Origin: Lachnospiraceae bacterium
Lineage (GTDB): Bacteria > Bacillota > Clostridia > Lachnospirales > Lachnospiraceae
Direction of reading: 5' to 3'
Assembly (NCBI GenBank): GCA_014804675.1
Contig: JAAUZH010000013.1
Coordinates: forward strand, 282,591-346,590
DNA length: 64,000 bases
Shown here: piece by piece, positions 33,228 to 42,208 of the stretch
Layout: each line of letters begins with the position of its first letter
How positions within the stretch are numbered: position 1 is the first letter of the stretch
Translations under genes and position numbers: made by a program
The notes under the pieces: generated by a model
Seen by the model: only the letters and a program-made list of their open reading frames with translations
Databases searched by the model: none
Told to the model about the DNA's origin: nothing

Positions 33228-35393
33228 TTATTCCATTAATCCGGTGGCATCCAGGATCAATGCAATACTTCCGTCACCAAGCTGCGTACAGCCGGATAAA
33301 CCTTTCACCTTCTTGATGTAAGAAGGAATTGGCTTCACAACAATCTCCTGTTCTCCAATCAGCCTGTCAACCAGGAGACACACTTTCTGCTCCTCTACTT
33401 CCAGAATCAACATGACTCCATCTTCAACGGATTCGCAGTATTCTTTTAAACCATACCACCTTCCCAGCCGAAGTACCGGATAACACTCACCTCGTATCAT
33501 GATATATTCATCGCCATTCGGTTCATAAATCATCATATCCTCTTTCACACGGACAAACTCTTTAATGACACCAGTCTCTAATACAAAAGAAGATTTTCCT
33601 GTTTCCAAAACAATGCCATCTATGATAGCAAGCGTCAATGGAATCTTCAGGCTCATGGTGCTGCCCATTCCGGCTGTGCTTTCAATATCCAGCGTGCCGC
33701 CGATTGACTGAATATTCTGGACTACCACATCCATGCCTACTCCCCGGCCCGAATATTCGGTAACCTCCTCATTGGTGGAAAAGCCCGGTAACGTTATGAA
33801 CTGGTACACTTCCTTATCCGTATATGCTTCATCCGGCTTATTATCATCCAAAATTCCCTGTTTTCTAGCCTTTGCAAGTATTTTTTCTCTGTTAAGACCT
33901 TTTCCGTCATCTGTAACACTGATCCATACTTTTCCAGCCTCTGTTTTTGCTGATAAAATAACCTTGCCCTTTTCCGGCTTGCCGCTTTCTAAGCGTTCCT
34001 CTCTTTCTTCAATTCCATGGTCTACGGAATTTCTTACGATATGCATCAACGGATCAGAGATTTTCTCAATAATGTTCTTATCCACCTCTGTCTGTTCGCC
34101 TACCATCTCAAATTCAATGTCTTTTCCCAGTTTCCGGGATACATCAAATACAATGCGGTTCATCTTCTGGAATGTATTTGACAGAGAAACCATTCGCATA
34201 GACATAATAACGTCCTGCAAATCAGTAGAAATCTTGGACAACTGAGCCGCCGCTTTATTAAAACGGTCAAGATTCAATCCCGGCACCTTTAAATCCGGAT
34301 TCTGCAGCACTACTGATTCTGAAATAACCAGCTCTCCAATCAAATCCATCAATTGATCCATTTTCTTCACATTGACGCTGATAAAGGAAGCCTTCTCACC
34401 TTTATTTCTATCTTTTGCAAGCTTCTTGGCTTTCCCCGGTTCTTTGGACTTAATAACAAAATCACCCGGTGCTATTTTAGGTTTTTCAGGTTTCTTTGTT
34501 TCCTCTCCAGCTTCCTTCTGCTTTTCCTCCGCCTTGCTTTCAATTTCTTCTACAGTGGATTCCAAATCAATGACTGCTTTTGGTTCATCCTGATCACCGA
34601 AATCAAATCCCTGGAGGAATTCCTCTGCCTTGCACTCAAAGATATCTACCTTTTCGATGTCATATCCGATACCGATTGTCTTTCGTATTTCTTCCTCACT
34701 GCATTGTGCCTGCAATAAGATTCGAAAACCGTCTTCCAGTATCTGCTGTGCGCTTGAAGCATCGGAAATAATATCTTCCGGATAATATAACAAATCCTCT
34801 GCTATTTCCTTCAAGGCATATACTGTCTTATATGCATGTACATTTGCCATTTCCGTCTCCGGATAAAATGTCAGATAGATTTTATAAAACCGACTGGCAC
34901 TTGTAGCAACCGGAGCTATATAAAACTGCTTTGGCTCTTCATGTATATTTTCCGGAGGCTTTTCTCCTCCTTCTGACGCACCACCGTTTTTAATCAATTC
35001 CAGGAACTTATCAAGACCTGCAATAATTTCAGTTGCGTCTCCATCTGCCGGATCGCCGTTACGAATTTTTTCCAATTCGCTGGAAATAAAATCCTCTACT
35101 TCCAATACGTGTTCCACCAGATCTAAATGCGGCACATTGTCAGGATGAGATTCTCTTAAATAATAAAAGATGTCTTCCAGCTTATGTGAAACAGCAGTGA
35201 TATTGTCAAACATCATGATACCCGAAGAGCCTTTAATGGTATGCATGGTCCTGAATATTTCATTTATGCTGTCTTCATCAAAACACTCTGCATCTTTTTG
35301 TTCCAGAACTCTTTCCTGAAGCTGTTCAAGTAATTGTTCATTCTCAAACAAATACATATCCAGCATGCCGTCTGTGTTAAATTCTTCAGCCAT
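33228..35393 (-). CDS. cheA: chemotaxis histidine kinase CheA
   Basis: 721 aa. The P1 Hpt domain has phospho-His51 (MHTIKGSSGIM); a P2-like region (about 160-275) and a charged linker (AEEKQKEAGEETKKPEKPK) follow. P3 dimerisation (about 335-400) begins VNVKKMDQLMDLIGELVISE, P4 has the ATPase motifs HIVRNSVDHGIE, VTDDGKGL and GRGVGMDVV, and P5 (about 585-720) is the CheW-like regulatory domain. The start MAEEFNTDGM at 35393 has GGAGAAGG upstream. It phosphorylates the CheY and CheB encoded next to it. Confidence 0.95.
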   Translation of the reverse strand: MAEEFNTDGMLDMYLFENEQLLEQLQERVLEQKDAECFDEDSINEIFRTMHTIKGSSGIMMFDNITAVSHKLEDIFYYLRESHPDNVPHLDLVEHVLEVEDFISSELEKIRNGDPADGDATEIIAGLDKFLELIKNGGASEGGEKPPENIHEEPKQFYIAPVATSASRFYKIYLTFYPETEMANVHAYKTVYALKEIAEDLLYYPEDIISDASSAQQILEDGFRILLQAQCSEEEIRKTIGIGYDIEKVDIFECKAEEFLQGFDFGDQDEPKAVIDLESTVEEIESKAEEKQKEAGEETKKPEKPKIAPGDFVIKSKEPGKAKKLAKDRNKGEKASFISVNVKKMDQLMDLIGELVISESVVLQNPDLKVPGLNLDRFNKAAAQLSKISTDLQDVIMSMRMVSLSNTFQKMNRIVFDVSRKLGKDIEFEMVGEQTEVDKNIIEKISDPLMHIVRNSVDHGIEEREERLESGKPEKGKVILSAKTEAGKVWISVTDDGKGLNREKILAKARKQGILDDNKPDEAYTDKEVYQFITLPGFSTNEEVTEYSGRGVGMDVVVQNIQSIGGTLDIESTAGMGSTMSLKIPLTLAIIDGIVLETGKSSFVLETGVIKEFVRVKEDMMIYEPNGDEYIMIRGECYPVLRLGRWYGLKEYCESVEDGVMLILEVEEQKVCLLVDRLIGEQEIVVKPIPSYIKKVKGLSGCTQLGDGSIALILDATGLME

Positions 35394-35432
35394 AACCTTC
35401 TCCTTTCCTGCATATTCCAATATATTCTTTGG

Positions 35433-35825
35433 TTATATCAAATTCAGCTTTTTAAGTGCCAGCTCAAATCTTTCCTGATCGATAGGCTTGCCTGAATATA
35501 TGGTACATCCTAATTCAAATGCCATCTTAACATTGCTCTCATCATTCAAAGCAGTGGTCATAATAACCTTCACTGCCTTTTCTTCCGGAATGTTCCTTTC
35601 CTTTTCCAGATTCCGGATGCCTACAAGCGCCTGATATCCGTCCATGACCGGCATCATAATGTCAAGACATGCTAAATCATAAGGCTCGCCGTCCTCTAAT
35701 GCCATCATAAAAGCATCCACCGCTTCCATTCCGTCCACAGTCACATCACATTCACCGTACTTTGACAGGAAATTTACCATAAACTTCCTTGTTGCAAAAT
35801 CATCTTCTGCCAATAGAATCTTCAT
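35433..35825 (-). CDS. CheY-like response regulator
   Basis: 130 aa, a lone receiver domain. The acidic pocket is EDD (residues 7-9), phospho-Asp55 is in CLDIMMPVMDG, Thr is in VIMTTALND and Lys is in YSGKPID. It lies between cheA and cheB, so it is the likely diffusible output. It may be CheY, but stand-alone receivers of this length also serve other outputs. AAAGGAGAGAGG precedes the ATG. Confidence 0.9.
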   Translation of the reverse strand: MKILLAEDDFATRKFMVNFLSKYGECDVTVDGMEAVDAFMMALEDGEPYDLACLDIMMPVMDGYQALVGIRNLEKERNIPEEKAVKVIMTTALNDESNVKMAFELGCTIYSGKPIDQERFELALKKLNLI

Positions 35826-35837
35826 ATCCTCTCTCCT

Positions 35838-36866
35838 TTACATTTTATTTAATAATGCGTATGTTCTTCCTGCAATAGCTGAAAGCTTCTCCTGATGTTG
35901 CACCGCACCCAGATCATAGGCAACCTTTGGCATTCCATAAACCACGCAGGTGGATTCATCCTGCCCAATGGTCCTTGCGCCTGCTCTTCTCATGGCAAGC
36001 AGCCCCTTTGCGCCATCGCCGCCCATTCCGGTCAATATGATTCCCACCGCATTGGAGCCCGCTGTTTTGGCCACGGAGTCAAATAACACATCTACAGAGG
36101 GACAGTGGCCGTTTACTCTGGGTCCCGACTTGCATTCCACCTGATATACTCCATTTACTTTCACAAGCCGCATATGCCTGTCGCCTCCGGGAGCAATCAG
36201 CATATGTCCCGGCAGCACCCTGTCTCCTGTTTCCGCTTCCTTTACCGAAATGCGGCATTGTTCGTTAAGCCTTCTGGCATACATTGCGGTAAATCCGGGG
36301 GGCATATGCTGTACCACCACAATCCCCGGAATGTCCGTTCCGAAGTCTTTTACTACATCACAAATTGCCTCTGTGCCGCCTGTAGAAGCTCCGATTGCCA
36401 CGATCAGATTATTTCCCTTTACGGACAAGTGCTGCTCCTGCTCTTTCATGACTACTTTTTTAATATTACTGATTTTTGCAGTAGAGGCAATTTTTATCTT
36501 TACCAAAAGCTCATTCTTGATAAAATCTTCCAGCTGTTTCCGATTGGATACGGCAGGCTTTGCCACGAAATCCACGGCCCCTGCCTTCAATGCGTCAAAC
36601 ACCTTATCGCTTAAGGAGCTGATGACCACTACCGGAAGCGGATACTGGGGCATCAATTTCTTCAAAAATTCAATTCCGCTCATCCTGGGCAGCTCTACAT
36701 CCAAAGTCATCACATCCGGCTTATGAGCTAAAATGGCATCCCTTGCCTCAAAAGGATCCTTTGCGGTTGCCACTACCTGAATGGCAGGATCCTTGCTGAG
36801 ATTCTGGACCAGCAGCTCTCTGAACACTATGGAATCCTCAACAATTAAAACTTTAATCGGTCTCAT
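35838..36866 (-). CDS. cheB: chemotaxis methylesterase CheB
   Basis: 342 aa. The receiver domain has Asp56 (TLDVELPRMSG). The methylesterase domain has the catalytic triad Ser161 (GASTGGT), His187 (VVQHMPPGFT) and Asp284 (LTGMGGDGA). It removes methyl groups from receptors and deamidates them, opposing CheR. The start lies four bases after the cheR stop, with the ribosome binding site GGAAGGGAAG inside cheR. Confidence 0.95.
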   Translation of the reverse strand: MRPIKVLIVEDSIVFRELLVQNLSKDPAIQVVATAKDPFEARDAILAHKPDVMTLDVELPRMSGIEFLKKLMPQYPLPVVVISSLSDKVFDALKAGAVDFVAKPAVSNRKQLEDFIKNELLVKIKIASTAKISNIKKVVMKEQEQHLSVKGNNLIVAIGASTGGTEAICDVVKDFGTDIPGIVVVQHMPPGFTAMYARRLNEQCRISVKEAETGDRVLPGHMLIAPGGDRHMRLVKVNGVYQVECKSGPRVNGHCPSVDVLFDSVAKTAGSNAVGIILTGMGGDGAKGLLAMRRAGARTIGQDESTCVVYGMPKVAYDLGAVQHQEKLSAIAGRTYALLNKM

Positions 36867-36869
36867 ATA

Positions 36870-37688
36870 TTACTTCCCTTCCTTTTTCCGAAAAATAGAC
36901 GGCTGAATAATTTGAAAAGGTGTATTACTCCTGTCAATGGTCTCCGTAGTTCCTATGAAAAAGTATCCTCCCGGCTCTAAAGCATCATACACCTTTTGAA
37001 CCAATTCCTGTTTTGTCTTCTCATCAAAATATATCATAACATTCCGCAAAAAGATAGTGTGCATTCTCCTTTTGAAGGGAAAAGGGTCCATCAGATTAAA
37101 CTGGCGGAAGATCACCTCCTGCTTCAATTCCTCTTTTACCTGATACTGACTTCCTCCGGCAATTGCCTTAAAGAAATGCCTTTTCCACTGCTCCGGAAGG
37201 CTCCTCAGCTGTTCTGCACTATAGACACCTGCCATAGCCTGCTGCAATACCTTTGTGGAAATATCCGTAGCAAGAACCTTGGTGTCCCATTGGCTGCGGT
37301 CTAGTCCAAAAAAATCCGCCAGGACCATAGCAATCATATATGGCTCTTCTCCTGTAGAAGCGGCTCCGCACCAAATCCGCAGATCCTTTTTGGATTCTTC
37401 CTTCTTCCGGAGCCATGGAAGCACTGTTCCCTTAAAAAAGTTAAAATGCTCAAATTCCCTCATGAAATATGTATGATTGGTAGTCAGGAAATTTACCAGG
37501 ATTTTTTCCAGGGTCCCGCTGCTGTCACGCTCTACCGCATCCATGTATTCATGAAAATTTTTCCAGCTGGAATTTTTAATATAATTTTCCAATCGACCAT
37601 TTACAATAATCTTCTTCTGGCTTAAGTCTATGCCATAGCGCTGCTTCATAAAAACTGAAATTCGCTTAAACTCTTCATCTGTAATCAA
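36870..37688 (-). CDS. cheR: chemotaxis methyltransferase CheR
   Basis: 272 aa. An N-terminal helical domain (1-75) precedes the SAM-binding fold (RIWCGAASTGEEPYMIAMVL, VLATDISTKVLQQA, FLRNVMIYFDEKTKQELVQK). It methylates receptor glutamates using S-adenosylmethionine. The start codon is TTG at 37688 with GGGAGG eight bases upstream; no ATG in frame fits the family N-terminus. It is followed directly by cheB. Confidence 0.95.
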   Translation of the reverse strand: MITDEEFKRISVFMKQRYGIDLSQKKIIVNGRLENYIKNSSWKNFHEYMDAVERDSSGTLEKILVNFLTTNHTYFMREFEHFNFFKGTVLPWLRKKEESKKDLRIWCGAASTGEEPYMIAMVLADFFGLDRSQWDTKVLATDISTKVLQQAMAGVYSAEQLRSLPEQWKRHFFKAIAGGSQYQVKEELKQEVIFRQFNLMDPFPFKRRMHTIFLRNVMIYFDEKTKQELVQKVYDALEPGGYFFIGTTETIDRSNTPFQIIQPSIFRKKEGK

Positions 37689-37725
37689 CTTTCATTCCTC
37701 CCGTCAAAATAATGAGATATATCGT

Positions 37726-38778
37726 TCAGCATAATTGACGCGATATCTTACAACATATTTTAAAAATATCCGGATTAAATCTTACACCGGCTTCCCCCTT
37801 CATGATTTCAAGCGCCTCTTCCCTGGAGCAGGCTTCCTTTCCCGTCAAGGTACAATATCTTTCCATAAGGGATACGATTTGTGCCGCAAGGGGAATTTCT
37901 TCTCCAGCCATGCCATCCGGATAACCGCTTCCATCCCAATTCTCATGATGATATTGGGCGATATCAATAGAGGTACTAATAAAATCATTGTAATCGCTAT
38001 TCACATGAATATCTTTTAAAAGCTTTGCGCCGATATTTGTATGATTTTGTACGATGGCAGCTTCCTCTGCTGCCAGCTTTGTCCCTTTCTGCAGGATTTC
38101 CTTGGAAATTCCAATATTCCCTATATCGCAAAGCGGCGCTGCCAGCTCTATCGTATCAATATAAGTGTCTGAAATCCGTTCCTCGAACATGGGCGAAAGC
38201 TGCATTCCCTGTGCTAATATCCTGCAGTTTTTCCCCATCCGGTCCATATGTGCCTTTTCGTAATCCAGGTTCTGAGCCGCAATATTAGCCATGGCATACA
38301 AAATGTTCTTTTTCTCCTGCTCCATCTGCTTTAACTGCTCGCTGACGGAAATCTGAAGCCTCCTGTTCATTTCCATAAGCTCCCGCTTTGCTTCATGCAG
38401 GCGAAGCTGGACTCCTACCCGTGCCTGTACCACCTTGGGGATAAAGGGCTTTGTAATATAATCCTCACCCCCTAAGGAAAATCCCTCCATAATATCTTTC
38501 GGATCATCAAAGGCAGAAATAAATACGATGGGAATATTTTTTGTTTTTTTGCTGCCTTTCAGAATCCTGCACAGCTCATATCCGTCCATCCCCGGCATGG
38601 AAATATCCGTCAGCACCAGCTGAGGATTCCATTTCCGAACCAGCTCTAAAGCCTGTTCCCCGCTCTCAGCCAGAATGGGCTCTTCTCCCATATCCTTTAT
38701 GATTTCTTCCAGAATGATTCTATTGGTTTCCACGTCGTCTACGATGAGAATCTTTTCTTTCCCGATATCCTTACTCAT
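37726..38778 (-). CDS. response regulator with degenerate HD-GYP domain
   Basis: 350 aa. The receiver domain has Asp58 (LVLTDISMPGMDG); a coiled linker (130-160) leads to an HD-GYP-type domain (160-350). The pattern of c-di-GMP phosphodiesterases is visible in YHHENWDGSGYPDGMAGEEI, but the metal-binding HD pair is changed to Cys217-Asp218 in PLCDIGNIGI (usual LHDIGKIGI), and the later ADVYDAL is replaced by MERYCTL. Catalysis is therefore doubtful; it may bind c-di-GMP or act by contact. Its ATG overlaps the kinase stop by eight bases, so it is coupled to that kinase. Confidence 0.88.
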   Translation of the reverse strand: MSKDIGKEKILIVDDVETNRIILEEIIKDMGEEPILAESGEQALELVRKWNPQLVLTDISMPGMDGYELCRILKGSKKTKNIPIVFISAFDDPKDIMEGFSLGGEDYITKPFIPKVVQARVGVQLRLHEAKRELMEMNRRLQISVSEQLKQMEQEKKNILYAMANIAAQNLDYEKAHMDRMGKNCRILAQGMQLSPMFEERISDTYIDTIELAAPLCDIGNIGISKEILQKGTKLAAEEAAIVQNHTNIGAKLLKDIHVNSDYNDFISTSIDIAQYHHENWDGSGYPDGMAGEEIPLAAQIVSLMERYCTLTGKEACSREEALEIMKGEAGVRFNPDIFKICCKISRQLC

Positions 38779-40234
38779 GCTGCACCTCTCCTTCCGATTG
38801 CAGGAAATGATTCAATTCTTCAAACTCTGCGGTTACTTTCTCGTAATTTTCTTTCTGAATTGCCATCTTCAGCCTTAATGCTGCCCGCTTAACCTCCCTG
38901 GGAGCCTCTTCCGTCAGCTGTCTGACAGTTTCCATAAACATCTCCGCCTTTTCCCAGTTCTCCATTTCCACGCTGAGAATCAGCTTAGAGAGATTTTTCC
39001 CAAGCAGCTCCCGGTTCTCCGGTGTGCCATATGTTCTGATGTTCTCCGGATTCTCTCCACCTGCATCCGCAGATGGGATCATAGATGCCATAACGACGGA
39101 AGCTCCTTTCACATCATCTGGCTGCTGAAGGACAGCTTCCTCGCCTTCACAGGCGCCTACCCATATGGAAAAGGAAAAGGTACTTCCTTTGTTCTTCTCA
39201 CTCTCCACCTCGATTTGCCCGCCCATCAGTTCTGCAAGCTGCTTGCAGATATTCAGCCCAAGGCCGGTGCCGCCATATTTTCTGGAAATCGATGCATCTA
39301 CCTGGGAAAAGCTCTGAAACAATTTATCCCTATCCCCTTCATCGATTCCTATTCCCGTATCCGCTACGATAAAGAACAATTCTATCCGGTCACCTACCTG
39401 TGCTGTCCTGACTGCCTCCAGGGTTATCTTGCCCCATGGGGTGAACTTCTGGGCATTGGACAAAAGGTTGTTTAAAATCTGAACGATCCTCAGCTCATCT
39501 CCTATGACATATTCCGGTATCTGAGGCGACACTGTCACAAAAAATCCCAGACCCTTTTCCGTCATCTTATTGATATGATTCGCCTTTACATAGTCCAACA
39601 TATTCCGAAAATGAAATTTGCGTGGCTCCAAGGTGAATTTTCCTGCCTCCAGCTTGGAAAAATCCAGAATATTGTTGATGATCTTATTCATGTCGTCACA
39701 GCATCGTTCCACTATGCGAAGGGACTTTTCCGTCTCTTCATCCATTTTCCTGTCCAGCAGTTCCCTGACATTCCCAAGCACGCCATTTACCGGTGTACGA
39801 AGCTCGTGGGTCACATTGGCAACAAACTCTGACTTCACTTTCATCGCCTGCTTCGCTTCTTGCTTTATCCGGTCTATTTCCCTGTTCAAGAACTCTTTTT
39901 CCAATATATCATTGGCCATGCATATGTACATTCCGGAATCGGTATCATCCTGTACGATTCTTGCCTCCACCGGAAAGCAGGTAAGATTCCTGCGGTATGC
40001 TACAAGATTCTGCAGCTCATTTCCCATGGAGCATTCCGTTTCAAAACCATCCTCTACGACTCGAAAGGAATTGGGGAACACATGACTGATATGCCTGCCG
40101 CACAGATCACTTTCGTATCCTAACTTCTGCCTGGCTGCTGCATTCACATAAGTAAGCTTTCCCCCACGGTCAAACATCAGAATCATTTCCAGGGCCTCTT
40201 CTATGGGAAATATGCTGCCTTCCCTTCGTTCCAT
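38771..40234 (-). CDS. PAS histidine kinase of the chemosensory cluster
   Basis: 487 aa, soluble. A PAS domain (about 12-115) is followed by a coiled linker, HisKA with His143 (NVTHELRTPVNG), and HATPase (NLLSNAQKFTP, VADTGIGIDEGD, GGTGLGLNICKQLAELMGGQ). The last ~100 residues (EMENWEKAEMFMETVRQLTE, ALRLKMAIQKENYEKV) are helical and not a receiver. It is translationally coupled to the degenerate HD-GYP regulator, its likely partner. AAGGAGGG precedes the ATG. A terminator-like hairpin just upstream may separate it from the Hpt/HD-GYP unit. Confidence 0.92.
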   Translation of the reverse strand: MERREGSIFPIEEALEMILMFDRGGKLTYVNAAARQKLGYESDLCGRHISHVFPNSFRVVEDGFETECSMGNELQNLVAYRRNLTCFPVEARIVQDDTDSGMYICMANDILEKEFLNREIDRIKQEAKQAMKVKSEFVANVTHELRTPVNGVLGNVRELLDRKMDEETEKSLRIVERCCDDMNKIINNILDFSKLEAGKFTLEPRKFHFRNMLDYVKANHINKMTEKGLGFFVTVSPQIPEYVIGDELRIVQILNNLLSNAQKFTPWGKITLEAVRTAQVGDRIELFFIVADTGIGIDEGDRDKLFQSFSQVDASISRKYGGTGLGLNICKQLAELMGGQIEVESEKNKGSTFSFSIWVGACEGEEAVLQQPDDVKGASVVMASMIPSADAGGENPENIRTYGTPENRELLGKNLSKLILSVEMENWEKAEMFMETVRQLTEEAPREVKRAALRLKMAIQKENYEKVTAEFEELNHFLQSEGEVQHE

Positions 40235-40258
40235 CCTATCCCTCCTTAGACACAGCCC

Positions 40259-40297
40259 AAAAAACGGGCAGCAAAAAGTAAAAGCTTTTTTGCTGCC
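40259..40297 (-). terminator. internal terminator between HD-GYP and kinase genes
   Basis: On the minus strand GGCAGCAAAAA (40297-40287) pairs with TTTTTGCTGCC (40277-40267), followed by CGTTTTTT. It may split the cluster into two transcripts or reduce read-through. Confidence 0.7.
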
Positions 40298-40311
40298 TGC
40301 TATCTATACCA

Positions 40312-41394
40312 TCAAGAAAAATTAAACATTTTAATGACTTCTACAATGTTAAAGAAATCCTCCTTGGCAAGTGCGAAACATTCCAGTACATCCGGAGAAA
40401 ACTGCCCACACTCGCCGTTCATGATCATATCATAGGCTATGTTGTTGGCATATGCACTTTTATATACTCTTGGACTCACCAATGCATCATAGACATCTGC
40501 AATAGCAACAATATGTGCGCTGATTGGAATCTCTTCACCGATTAAATGATCGGGATACCCGTTACCATCCCATCTTTCATGATGATAACGGCAGATTTCA
40601 TAACAGTATCGATAAAATTCATCTGTCTGGTTTTCACGGAATTTTTCCAAAATATCGCACCCAATGGTGGTATGGGTCTTCATGATTTCAAATTCTTCCG
40701 GTGTCAGACGTCCGGGCTTTAAAAGAATGGCATCAGGAATGCCTATCTTTCCAATGTCATGCAAAGCCGCTGCTCTGGCAATTTCATCAACCTGCACAGG
40801 CGTCAATCCATATTTTGGGAAATACTTCATCAGGTATTTCAGCATGATTCTGGTAAAATACTTAATACGTCTGATGTGCTCTCCCGTTTCAAGGCTTCGG
40901 AATTCCACAACGGAGCTTAACGCATCAATCATGAATTCGTTGCTTTCACGAATCTTCTTTTCCTGGGCCCGGATTTCCTCCTCCTGTTCCTTCAGACGCT
41001 CCTGCATATGGTGCTTGCTCTGGTATAGTTCAATAACATTCTTTCCTCTGCGCTTTACGATATGGGGATAGAAAGGCTTATGCATAACATCTGCCACTCC
41101 AAAGGAATATGCCTGGTCATCCGTATCAATGACTGTCTCGCCAGTAATCAATATTACGGGAATCTTTTCCAGTAAGTCATGCTTCTGCATATACTCCAAC
41201 ACCCCGAAGCCATTCATGAGAGGCATTACCACATCCAGGAGAATCAATACAATGTTCTGTCCCTTCTCCAGTCTGGCAACTGCTTCCTCACCGTTTGCCG
41301 CTTCAATAATTTCGTACTCATCCTGAAATACACCTTTCAGGATCACGCGATTTACTTCTTCATCGTCAACGATTAAAATCTGCTGTTTATTCAT
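40312..41394 (-). CDS. response regulator with HD-GYP domain (c-di-GMP phosphodiesterase)
   Basis: 360 aa. The receiver has Asp54 (LILLDVVMPLMNG) and a coiled linker (122-155). The HD-GYP domain has all key residues: GEH (171-173), His212-Asp213 (LHDIGKIGIP), KTHTTIG, RYHHERWDGNGYP (269-281) and IADVYDALVSPR. It should hydrolyse c-di-GMP to pGpG or GMP when phosphorylated. It follows the Hpt gene by 92 bp; AAGGAGA precedes the ATG. Confidence 0.93.
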   Translation of the reverse strand: MNKQQILIVDDEEVNRVILKGVFQDEYEIIEAANGEEAVARLEKGQNIVLILLDVVMPLMNGFGVLEYMQKHDLLEKIPVILITGETVIDTDDQAYSFGVADVMHKPFYPHIVKRRGKNVIELYQSKHHMQERLKEQEEEIRAQEKKIRESNEFMIDALSSVVEFRSLETGEHIRRIKYFTRIMLKYLMKYFPKYGLTPVQVDEIARAAALHDIGKIGIPDAILLKPGRLTPEEFEIMKTHTTIGCDILEKFRENQTDEFYRYCYEICRYHHERWDGNGYPDHLIGEEIPISAHIVAIADVYDALVSPRVYKSAYANNIAYDMIMNGECGQFSPDVLECFALAKEDFFNIVEVIKMFNFS

Positions 41395-41486
41395 CCTGTC
41401 TCCTTATCCCTCCGGTAATTTCCTTTGTATTTTAAGTTACCATTTTTCAATGTAAATGTCAATTCATTTCTGGCAGCGTTCACGGC

Positions 41487-41864
41487 TTATTGGGGCTTGT
41501 TCTCCGCAATAATGTTTTGGAAACGGCTGTAATCTTTCTCTAACTGTTCCTCACATTTTTTTAGCGCTTCCACATCCACCTCTTCAGCCTTCTTATTCCG
41601 CAACAGCTCCGTAATCTGTGCTGCCGACTCATTGATCGGATCAAGCCCTAAATTGGCAGTGACGCCTTTTAATGCGTGGGCGCTGTTAAAAGCTCCCTCA
41701 TAATCGCCCTTGTCAATATTTTCCACCAGCGCTTCAAAATTCTTATCATCCAGAAATTTCATAATGAATTTCATGTACAGGGCTTCATTTCCCATAAACC
41801 TATCCAGCGTGGTATCTACATTCGCTCCGTTTTCCTCCATTTGCTTTCTGAATTTCTCATCCAT
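41487..41864 (-). CDS. stand-alone Hpt (histidine phosphotransfer) protein
   Basis: 125 aa, all helical. The phospho-acceptor His63 lies in NSAHALKGVTANLGLDPI, the Hpt signature. It should pass phosphate between a hybrid kinase's receiver and a response regulator. It is the first gene of the chemosensory cluster, ahead of the canonical HD-GYP regulator, which makes that protein its probable partner. GAGGA lies upstream of the ATG. Which kinase feeds it is not shown by the sequence; hybrid kinases such as the one at 24.8 kb are candidates. Confidence 0.9.
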   Translation of the reverse strand: MDEKFRKQMEENGANVDTTLDRFMGNEALYMKFIMKFLDDKNFEALVENIDKGDYEGAFNSAHALKGVTANLGLDPINESAAQITELLRNKKAEEVDVEALKKCEEQLEKDYSRFQNIIAENKPQ

Positions 41865-41924
41865 GTTCCCATTCCTCTTTCCCTTTTCCTATCATTGTAT
41901 CAAGCATTTTTCCTGAACAATTCT

Positions 41925-41954
41925 ATATTATCATATCAGAATTCTGATAGTCAA
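41925..41954 (-). promoter_or_regulatory. promoter of the chemosensory cluster with palindromic spacer
   Basis: On the minus strand TTGACT (41949-41954), an 18-bp spacer and TAATAT (41925-41930). The spacer contains the perfect 16-bp palindrome TATCAGAATTCTGATA (41934-41949), a likely operator for a dimeric regulator acting at the promoter. Confidence 0.75.
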
Positions 41955-41963
41955 CCATCACAC

Positions 41964-42011
41964 AAAAAAAGACAGTATGAAAAGCTGTTTACCGCATCTA
42001 TCCATACTGTC
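41964..42011 (-). terminator. terminator hairpin upstream of the chemosensory promoter
   Basis: On the minus strand GACAGTATG (42011-42003) pairs with CATACTGTC (41979-41971), followed by TTTTTTT (41970-41964). No minus-strand gene lies upstream of it, so it either ends a small RNA started near 42040 (TGTATACT there resembles an extended -10) or is a barrier between divergent units. Confidence 0.6.
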
Positions 42012-42089
42012 ATATGAAATATATATTTTTATCTTTTACACAATTATTAGTATACACACTTCTCCCCAAAACGAAACCCCTATTTCACG

Positions 42090-42154
42090 AACAGGCATTT
42101 TTCAACCTAAACGGGCATTTTGTATTTGAGATTTCCTGCTGCCTATGCTAAAAT
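42090..42154 (+). promoter_or_regulatory. promoter with direct-repeat operator upstream of LytTR/AraC operon
   Basis: TTGAGA (42126-42131), a 17-bp spacer and TAAAAT (42149-42154) form a good sigma-A promoter. Just upstream, two direct repeats AACAGGCATTTT (42090-42101) and AACGGGCATTTT (42110-42121) start 20 bp apart. Paired direct repeats on one DNA face before the -35 are the usual sites of LytTR-domain regulators, and the first gene is such a regulator, so autoregulation is likely. Confidence 0.6.
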
Positions 42155-42208
42155 AAAAGAAATTTAGGCACAGGAATTTTACCAAATCCAGACTGGAGGA
42201 CTATAGCA

